Below are positions 1 through 5,156 of a DNA stretch of 6,331 nucleotides, piece by piece (position 1 is the first letter of the stretch; each line of letters starts with the position of its first letter). This DNA comes from JBGPIT01 sp041485125 (lineage in GTDB: Bacteria > Desulfobacterota > Binatia > UTPRO1), in contig JBGPIT010000297.1 of NCBI GenBank assembly GCA_041485125.1, forward strand, positions 1 to 6,331, in the 5' to 3' direction. Position numbers and translations under genes: made by a program. The notes below the pieces were generated by a model, which was not told where the DNA came from, did not search any database, and worked only from the letters and a program-made list of their open reading frames with translations.

Positions 1-171
1 AATCCCTACCTCCTGGTGCGCGTCGATAGGCACTTGATCCCGGATCACAATGACATCACCGATCCGCGGATCGTCGACTTCGTCAAGCAGCTCATTCTGC
101 TCTCGACCCACACAGCCGAGGAAGCCGAGCAGATGCGTCGGGAAACGCCGGCGGTTGATAAGACTTTGTAG
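1..171 (+). CDS. C-terminal fragment of an unidentified protein; possibly a flavodoxin-fold NAD(P)H-dependent FMN reductase
   Basis: Frame 1 is open from the left edge to a TAG at 169-171 and gives 56 residues, so the start lies outside the window. The peptide has normal protein composition: a strand-like LLVRV, then HLIPDHNDITDPR, then a helix FVKQLILLSTHTAEEAEQMR and a polar tail. The order strand, acidic 'itDpr' turn, then a long C-terminal helix resembles the end of COG0431-type NADPH-dependent FMN reductases, where a dG-x-l-t-D loop precedes the last helix. That match is from memory of the family and rests on a short stretch, so the family call is weak, while the reading frame itself is fairly secure. 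The next gene is convergent, so this one probably ends its own transcription unit. No regulatory signal for it is visible. Confidence 0.6.
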   Translation, partial: NPYLLVRVDRHLIPDHNDITDPRIVDFVKQLILLSTHTAEEAEQMRRETPAVDKTL

Positions 172-514
172 CGGGCGTTTTGCTCTGGCTGGTTGACCTA
201 TTCGCCAATCTCGGACGTTTCGCCCCTCTCCTATCTTCGCCACAGCGTCGACGGTGAGGGCCCGTATAGGTTCTTCGATCCGACGCTGCAGACACGTTGG
301 GACGATACTGTCCGGAAGTTCGCTCTCGCGCGGCACTACACGCGTCGCGATGCTCGAGCACGTGCTTGCGTTCCTGAGCACACACAATCCGCCAGAGTAG
401 TCCCGCGATCGTCGGGAACATGCGGAACGTCGAATATTCCGGGAAAGCGGCCCTCGAGAAGGATAGTTCGAGTGCGTCCGGCGCTAACGCGACCGCGCCA
501 GCGCCACCGACAGA
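172..514. other. Convergent intergenic gap, no gene recognised
   Basis: These 343 bases separate two convergent stop codons (TAG at 169-171 on +, TGA at 515-517 on -). Open frames exist on both strands, but they are Arg-rich in large part, lack a ribosome binding site and show no family motif. Small dyads are visible: TGCTCGAGCA at 351-360 overlapping AGCACGTGCT at 357-366; TCCCG/CGGGA arms at 401-405 and 413-417; and GGCGCT/AGCGCC arms at 480-485 and 500-505, just past the TIR stop. None is followed by a T run on the appropriate strand, so no intrinsic terminator is called. Confidence 0.6.
351..366. repeat. Two overlapping 10-bp perfect palindromes
   Basis: TGCTCGAGCA (351-360) and AGCACGTGCT (357-366) are each perfect inverted repeats sharing four bases. 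They sit in the convergent gap, away from any recognised promoter. Several 10-bp palindromes are expected by chance in a window of this size, so a protein-binding role is only a possibility. Confidence 0.25.
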
Positions 515-1189
515 TCAGGTCTTCCTTCGACGCCGTCGCACCCACCAGACCATCGTGCCGACTCCTGCGAGGAAGAAGTACGGCGCGCCTTTCTGGTCGG
601 TGGGGGTCGAGCCGGCCAGTCCGACGGCGACTAGCCACAAAAAAAGCGAGACCAAAAGCAAGGACATTTGAAAGAACGACCCCTTCCTCTTCGACGGCTC
701 GGGCGGAGGGGGGGTGATGACCTTGGGCGGCGTGCCGAGCACCTTCTCCAGAGTGTGGATCAGTCGATCGATGTCGTACTTCCATCGAGTGTCGGCGATG
801 TCGATGGCGTTCCGTCGTGTCAGCGGCGCCAAGTCCGGTGGGAGCTCGCTGGCGAGCGGCATGAGGGTGTTCTGCACCAATACCGGTATCACCCGGATCT
901 TGCGTTTCAGCGCGGTAGCGACTTCCAATCGGACGTAGTCGCCTGGATCCTCGAGCCGGCGTCGCCCTGCTCCATCGACGCTTCCGAGCCATTGTTTGCC
1001 GATCACCACGACGAGCGCGACGCACGACTGAACGGCACGCTCGATCTCCTCGACGAAATCGAGGCCAGGCTCTACGGTGTCGATATCCATGAAGAGTCGA
1101 TCACCGAACCTCTCCTTCAAATCGTCGGCGACTCGGCCCGCGTAGCCGGCGGCGTCGTCCCGACGATAGCTCAGAAAGATTCCCGACAT
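515..1189 (-). CDS. TIR-domain protein with two C-terminal transmembrane helices (putative membrane-anchored NADase effector)
   Basis: This 224-residue protein starts with a bacterial TIR domain (TIR_2-like, residues 1 to about 150). Seen in the sequence: the opening strand and box 1 IFLSYRRDD (4-12), FMDIDTVEPGLDF (33-45) corresponding to the BB-loop region, a strand ALVVVIGKQWL (58-68), DPGDYVRLEVATAL (81-94) and the strand VIPVLVQ (100-106). E89 lies in a context closely resembling the SARM1 catalytic glutamate (xWVHKEIVTAL), so NAD+ cleavage is plausible. A Pro-rich linker (PPKVITPPPPEPSKRKG, 154-170) leads to one hydrophobic helix at about 171-193, a short loop, and a second at about 202-217, then a basic tail RRRRRK. 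By the positive-inside rule both ends are cytoplasmic. Start ATG at 1187-1189 has GAGGAG 8 bases upstream. No sensor domain (WD40, TPR, NB-ARC, STING, SAVED) is fused, and no partner gene is intact nearby. TIR proteins act in anti-phage defence, signalling or virulence; which applies here is unknown. Confidence 0.9.
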   Translation of the reverse strand: MSGIFLSYRRDDAAGYAGRVADDLKERFGDRLFMDIDTVEPGLDFVEEIERAVQSCVALVVVIGKQWLGSVDGAGRRRLEDPGDYVRLEVATALKRKIRVIPVLVQNTLMPLASELPPDLAPLTRRNAIDIADTRWKYDIDRLIHTLEKVLGTPPKVITPPPPEPSKRKGSFFQMSLLLVSLFLWLVAVGLAGSTPTDQKGAPYFFLAGVGTMVWWVRRRRRKT

Positions 1190-1197
1190 CCGTCACG

Positions 1198-1203
1198 CTC
1201 CTC
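1198..1203 (-). promoter_or_regulatory. Ribosome binding site of the TIR gene
   Basis: On the minus strand GAGGAG stands 8 bases before the ATG at 1187-1189. It is the clearest Shine-Dalgarno match in the window and fixes the TIR start, which also places the first TIR strand (IFLSY) immediately after the initiator. Confidence 0.75.
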
Positions 1204-2043
1204 AAGGGCGAACTAGCCGAGCGTGTCTGTGACCACAAGGAAAACGTAGCCTTCGATCCGCGCCTCGACCGACTCTGTGTCGCAATGGCGCAGATGTCCC
1301 GTCTGAAAGCAGGGCCGACCCGAGGTGCAGTGGGCCCCGCGATCCACCGCTCAGGGGGCGCGGAGGCGGGGTACCCGTCCGCCGCCACAGCAAGACGGCG
1401 GCTCCGAGTAGGTAGCACCCGACGCCGCGCACCTGTGCCCGTAGCGTTGCGCCCGCGTTGTCCGCGGTGGGCACGCTCGGGCATGTCGATCGGAACGTTC
1501 GCGTCGGTCGTCGCGCGCGGCACCGCGCCGTGGGCAGGGCGCGTCAGCCCACGGAGACGACGACGAGCGCGAGGGCGTCATCCTCGCGCTCGACGCCGAG
1601 AAGGTGTGACCTGGACGGAGGGCCTGCCCGAAGCAGCGCGCTCTCGAGTGTGGGTCGCGCTCACAGACGGTAGCGCTCATGGAGAATCGCATTGGAAAGA
1701 CGCGATCACGCATTTCCCGCGCCCGTTTCGCTAGGACAATCTCCGTGAGATCCATTGACGTGAGCGCCGGCGCGTAAGCAGGGTCAACCGAACGCGGACA
1801 GTTCGGTGTTGCGCCAGGTCGACGACAACCCGCTCTTTGGGCGACACCTCATCATTTTTGTCTCTCGAGAAACGTCCTTGAGAGTCCCGGGCTGCCCGTC
1901 GTATGAAGATGCGAGAAGTAGACACCCCTCGTTGGTCAGCGACCCGTCGTGCCTATACGAATCCCCGCGGCTGATGCCCTGATCGCCACTGCAGTCCTCG
2001 CAGCTGCGGCGTTCGGCCACGCGTTGCCGGCCATGAGTTGAGC
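1204..2043. other. 840-base divergent intergenic region, possible decayed coding DNA
   Basis: No intact recognisable gene is present between the TIR gene (-) and the cytochrome operon (+). Several stretches look protein-like but sit in different frames. On + there is GDDDEREGVILALDAEKV ending at a TGA (1607-1609), followed two bases out of frame by TWTEGLPEAARSRVWVAL and onward to a TAG at 1732-1734. On - there is a Cys-containing 44-codon frame at 1213-1347 (GTG start, TAG stop) and a hydrophobic CYLLGAAVLLW stretch in another frame nearby. On + a 30-codon hydrophobic frame at 1949-2041 stops just before the cytochrome start. TTGACG at 1755-1760 has no acceptable -10 partner. TCTCGAGA at 1863-1870 is a short dyad following TTTTTG. 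The promoters of both flanking genes must lie here or nearby, but none can be called. The region may be one or two degraded genes. Confidence 0.45.
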
Positions 2044-3618
2044 ATGCGACGGGCATGGAAGTGGGGAGTCGCGACTCTTGGCCTCTTGGCGGCGGTCGCA
2101 CTCGAGATCCTGTCGATGCAGGTGCACGCGCGGCAGGCCCACGGCGAACAATCATCGTGGCCCCCGGGATACACGACCCGGGAAACGGCGATACCCGACG
2201 ACACGGTCCTGCGCGAGCAGCTCGAGAAGGCGATCGACCTTCGCCGTCGCGAGCACTTCGATCGCGTGCTCGATGCGCATGAGCCGGGTGAGCTGATCGA
2301 GCATGCGACGCTCACGGACGTCGTCTTCGATCATCGCCCGTTGGGAGTCGACACGCTCTTCGTCGTCGGCGACGAGCTCTTCGGCTACTTGTTCCGTCCC
2401 GAGAACGGTTGGGGAAGCGGCGGCGCGGACCGGAAGGCGATCGACTACACGCCGCAGCTGCGCCGGGTGCATCGCGACACCGCGGGAGGGCCCGATGCGT
2501 TCGGGTGCTTCAGCTGTCACTCGAAGGGCGGACCCGACGGAGCGGGGACGCAGACCCAAAACGCGTTCCTCCGCGGCGACGGCGAACGGACCGCGAGCGC
2601 GGATCAGCGCAATGCGCCGCATCTCCTCGGCCTCGGTCCGATCGCGGCGTTGGCGCGCGACATGAGCGCCGAGCTCCGCGCCGAGGCAACCGCGGCCGCG
2701 GAGCGCGCCCGCGCGGAAGGCCGCCTCGTCGAGCAAGACTTGACGACCAAGGGCGTCGCGTTCGGCCGCATCGCCGCCGACCCCGACGGCACGCTCGACA
2801 CCCGCGGCGTCGAAGGCGTCGACGGCGATCTGACGATCCGCCCGTTCGGTTGGAAGGGACACCAAGCGACGCTGCGTGACATCGCGGAGGAATCGCTCCA
2901 CCTTCATCAAGGCCTCTTGTCGAACCGCATTCAGCTCGCCGTGCGCGACGGCTCCCTCGATTCCGCGCCGTACGGAACCGGCAAGTGGTGGGACGTCGAC
3001 AACGACGGCGTCTCGCTCGAGATCGACGGCGGCATGCTGACGACGGTCGTGGGCTACCTCGCGCAGTTGGAGGTGCCGATCATACGTCCGCCGCACGATC
3101 CGGGGTTGCTCGACGCCTTCGCGGCCGGGCGAATGTACTTCGATACGATCGGGTGCTCCGGGTGTCATGTGCCGACGTTGGAGCTCGACGATTCGAAGCT
3201 CGACGCGCGCGCGCCGCAGCCTGCCGGCGAGAATCGGCCGCCGTTCATCATCGACGTCGCGAAGGACGGCGATGGTCCGAAGATCGAGCCCAAGTACGGG
3301 GGGAACAACACCGCCTACCTGGTGCATCTCTTCAGCGATCTGAAACGCCACGACATGGGAACGACATTGGCGAGCCCGTCGGCGCAGGGGACGATTCCCG
3401 CCTCGGTGTTTCTCACGCGTCCGCTTTGGGGTCTCGCGGAAACCGCGCCCTACCTCCACGACGGTCGCGCGCCGACGGTGAACGAGGCGATCGTTCTCCA
3501 CGGAGGAGAAGCGGCGGCGGCGCGCGACGCTTACCTCGCTCTCGACGACGACGCCCGTGCGAGCGTGCGCGTCTTCCTCGCGTCGCTCTCGCGCCAACCG
3601 AAGCTCTTCGTCCCATGA
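2044..3618 (+). CDS. Exported di-heme c-type oxidoreductase, DHOR family (PF06537/DUF1111), first paralogue
   Basis: A 524-residue periplasmic di-heme cytochrome of the putative-peroxidase DHOR family; donor and substrate are unknown. ATG at 2044 gives a Sec-like signal: MRRAWKW, a hydrophobic core GVATLGLLAAVAL, and a possible cleavage after VHA (residue 29). An in-frame TTG at 2038 would add only two residues. Two CXXCH heme sites are visible: CFSCH (155-159) and CSGCH (371-375). These are the only cysteines seen. Family hallmarks are FGWKG (268-272), the acidic loop DVDNDGVSLEI (317-327), GCSGCHVP, FSDLKRHDMG (His436), RPLWGL, LHDGRA (471-476) and a terminal HGGEA followed by helices. No strong ribosome site precedes the start; a small frame ending at 2041 could couple translation. 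It is co-transcribed with its paralogue, which starts inside its stop codon. MauG/CcP (PF03150) is a related but less fitting alternative, because the HDMG and LHDGRA blocks are DHOR-type. Confidence 0.92.
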   Translation: MRRAWKWGVATLGLLAAVALEILSMQVHARQAHGEQSSWPPGYTTRETAIPDDTVLREQLEKAIDLRRREHFDRVLDAHEPGELIEHATLTDVVFDHRPLGVDTLFVVGDELFGYLFRPENGWGSGGADRKAIDYTPQLRRVHRDTAGGPDAFGCFSCHSKGGPDGAGTQTQNAFLRGDGERTASADQRNAPHLLGLGPIAALARDMSAELRAEATAAAERARAEGRLVEQDLTTKGVAFGRIAADPDGTLDTRGVEGVDGDLTIRPFGWKGHQATLRDIAEESLHLHQGLLSNRIQLAVRDGSLDSAPYGTGKWWDVDNDGVSLEIDGGMLTTVVGYLAQLEVPIIRPPHDPGLLDAFAAGRMYFDTIGCSGCHVPTLELDDSKLDARAPQPAGENRPPFIIDVAKDGDGPKIEPKYGGNNTAYLVHLFSDLKRHDMGTTLASPSAQGTIPASVFLTRPLWGLAETAPYLHDGRAPTVNEAIVLHGGEAAAARDAYLALDDDARASVRVFLASLSRQPKLFVP

Positions 3619-5156
3619 TCGCGTGGCGGACGGCGACGATCTTCGCCCTCTGCTGCGCGATCGCCGGCTGCCGGGCTCGAAGCGCAACGCAGGAGACCGC
3701 GAGCTGGAGAACGGATTGCCCGCCGCTCGACCGGCCGGCGCCGCTCAGCCTCGACGCCGCGCGCGACGCGCATCGCTGGGCGGAGCGCCGCCAGGAGCTC
3801 CGTGCCCGCGAGGCAGCGGCGCCGGGCTCCCTCGTCCGCGAGATGCACGCCGCCCTCGACCCGACCCGCATGGCCGCCGGCAAGGTCTGCTTGGCGGAGC
3901 TCGCGGATCGCGGCCGGCTCCTCTTCGAGCACGAATACAACTTCGCCGACGGGCTCGGCGGCGGCGGCGCGGCGACGGCTGCGAAGGGACCGTTTCGCCG
4001 CGTGCATCAAGGGCTCTTCGGCGGTCCGGAAACCATCTCGTGTCCGTCGTGCCACTGGGTCGGCGGCCCGAACGGAGCGGGAGCCGAGACCGACAACGCC
4101 TTTCTCCAGGGCGACGGAGAGCGCACGCCAAGCGGCGACCAGCGGAACCCTCCGGCGCTGGTAGCGCTCGGCGTCGTCCAGGCGCTCGCCCACGAGATGA
4201 GTCGCGACCTCCAGAAGGAGCGCACCGACCTCGTGCGGGAAGCCGCACGCGCCGGTGCCGGTCGCGAAGCGCGTCTCACGAGCAAGGGCGTCGACTTCGG
4301 CGTCCTCCGCGCCACGCCGAAGGGCGAGATCGATGCGTCGGGCATCCAGGGGGTCGACGCCGACCTCGTGGTGAAGCCGTTCGGCTGGAAGGGCACGGCG
4401 GCGGAGTTCGCGGACCTCGCCAGCGAAGCGCTTCAGGTGCACATGGGAATTCAGAGCGACTCGCTCCTCGCGACGGGCTCGCGCGAGTTGATCGGCGAGG
4501 GGAACGATCCGGTCGACCCGGACGGGGACGGCGTGCGGAGCGAGCTCGGCCGCGGGCCCTTCGCGGCGATGATGGCCCACTTGGCGCTCCTCGAGCTGCC
4601 CACCGTCGAGCCGCTGCTCGAGTACCGGCAGCTCCCGGCAGCTGCACAGGCGTTGTTTCCCCCGACGACGACGAGCTTCGCCGACGACTTCGCCCGCGGC
4701 CGCCAGCAATTTCATGAGCTCGGGTGCGCGTCGTGCCATGTGCCCATGCTGGTCCTCGAGAGCCCCGTCGTCGCCGTCGAGGGGATGCCGCCGATCGATC
4801 TGTCGCGGGAGATGCGGCAGCCGGCGCTCACCTACGAGCCCACGCTCGGCGGCTATCCCGTGTGGCTGTTCAGCGATCTCAAGCGCCACGACATGGGGAA
4901 CGACAATGCCGCGCAGCACGTTCAGCGCGGCGTCGCGCCGAACGAGTATCTCACCCCGCGACTCTGGGGCGTCGCCGATTCAGCCCCGTATCTCCACGAC
5001 GGTCGTGCCCCGAGCTTCGACTACGCCATCGCCGGCCACGACGGCGAAGCCGCTGCCGCCCGGGCGGCATTCGTGGCGCTACCGTTCGAGGAAAAAGGCC
5101 CGCTCCGAGTTTATTTGATGTCGCTCCGGCGCGTACCGCGGGTGTTCGTCCCCTGA
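3615..5156 (+). CDS. Di-heme c-type oxidoreductase lipoprotein, DHOR family (PF06537/DUF1111), second paralogue
   Basis: A 513-residue paralogue of the preceding gene, beginning at the ATG that overlaps its stop (ATGA). The same frame stays open upstream inside the neighbour, but only this start gives an export signal: MIAWRTATIFALCCAIAG then Cys19, a good lipobox (IAG-C), so a lipid-anchored periplasmic-side protein is expected. CXXCH sites are CPSCH (143-147) and CASCH (371-375). Shared blocks are RRVH...GGP before heme 1, GGPNGAG, NAFLQGDGERT, FGWKG (256-260), acidic loop DPDGDGVRSEL (301-311), FSDLKRHDMG (His425), RLWGVA, LHDGRA (460-465), and the final FVP also found in the neighbour. 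Extra cysteines C35 and C92 lie outside the heme motifs and are absent from the first paralogue. No Shine-Dalgarno is evident, so translation is probably coupled. The last 46 bases overlap a convergent gene. The redox function is inferred from the family; substrate and electron partner are unknown. Confidence 0.92.
   Translation: MIAWRTATIFALCCAIAGCRARSATQETASWRTDCPPLDRPAPLSLDAARDAHRWAERRQELRAREAAAPGSLVREMHAALDPTRMAAGKVCLAELADRGRLLFEHEYNFADGLGGGGAATAAKGPFRRVHQGLFGGPETISCPSCHWVGGPNGAGAETDNAFLQGDGERTPSGDQRNPPALVALGVVQALAHEMSRDLQKERTDLVREAARAGAGREARLTSKGVDFGVLRATPKGEIDASGIQGVDADLVVKPFGWKGTAAEFADLASEALQVHMGIQSDSLLATGSRELIGEGNDPVDPDGDGVRSELGRGPFAAMMAHLALLELPTVEPLLEYRQLPAAAQALFPPTTTSFADDFARGRQQFHELGCASCHVPMLVLESPVVAVEGMPPIDLSREMRQPALTYEPTLGGYPVWLFSDLKRHDMGNDNAAQHVQRGVAPNEYLTPRLWGVADSAPYLHDGRAPSFDYAIAGHDGEAAAARAAFVALPFEEKGPLRVYLMSLRRVPRVFVP

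Noticed and set aside
92..421. Minus-strand frame downstream of the TIR gene (starting FPTIAGLLWRIVCAQ)
   Set aside because: It has no ribosome site, becomes Arg-rich after about 30 residues, and runs antisense into the left-edge gene.
480..505. GGCGCT/AGCGCC inverted repeat just past the TIR stop as an intrinsic terminator
   Set aside because: It has a 14-base loop, a 6-bp stem and no T tract on the minus strand.
193..717. Plus-strand frame across the left gap and the TIR gene
   Set aside because: The first 50 codons look passably protein-like, but the rest is Arg/Ser-rich and antisense to the TIR gene; no ribosome site and no recognisable motif.
1755..1790. TTGACG as a -35 box for the cytochrome operon
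   Set aside because: No -10-like hexamer occurs at 16-18 bases, and the site is about 285 bases from the start codon.
2044..2070. Tat signal in the first DHOR protein (arginine pair at residues 2-3)
   Set aside because: The RRAWKW context lacks the SRRxFLK pattern, and c-type cytochromes are exported unfolded by Sec before heme attachment.
2985..3614. Upstream in-frame extension of the second DHOR gene
   Set aside because: The frame is open inside the first DHOR gene, but that part is Arg-rich out-of-frame reading; the lipoprotein signal begins exactly at the ATG at 3615.
2152..3687. 511-codon open frame on the minus strand opposite the first DHOR gene
   Set aside because: It is Arg/Glu/Val-rich with no family motif, lies fully antisense to a gene with clear heme and DHOR motifs, and has no ribosome site; it is a product of high GC third positions.
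3531..4919. 462-codon open frame on the minus strand opposite the second DHOR gene
   Set aside because: Same reasoning: low-information Arg/Ala/Glu-rich composition antisense to a strongly supported gene.
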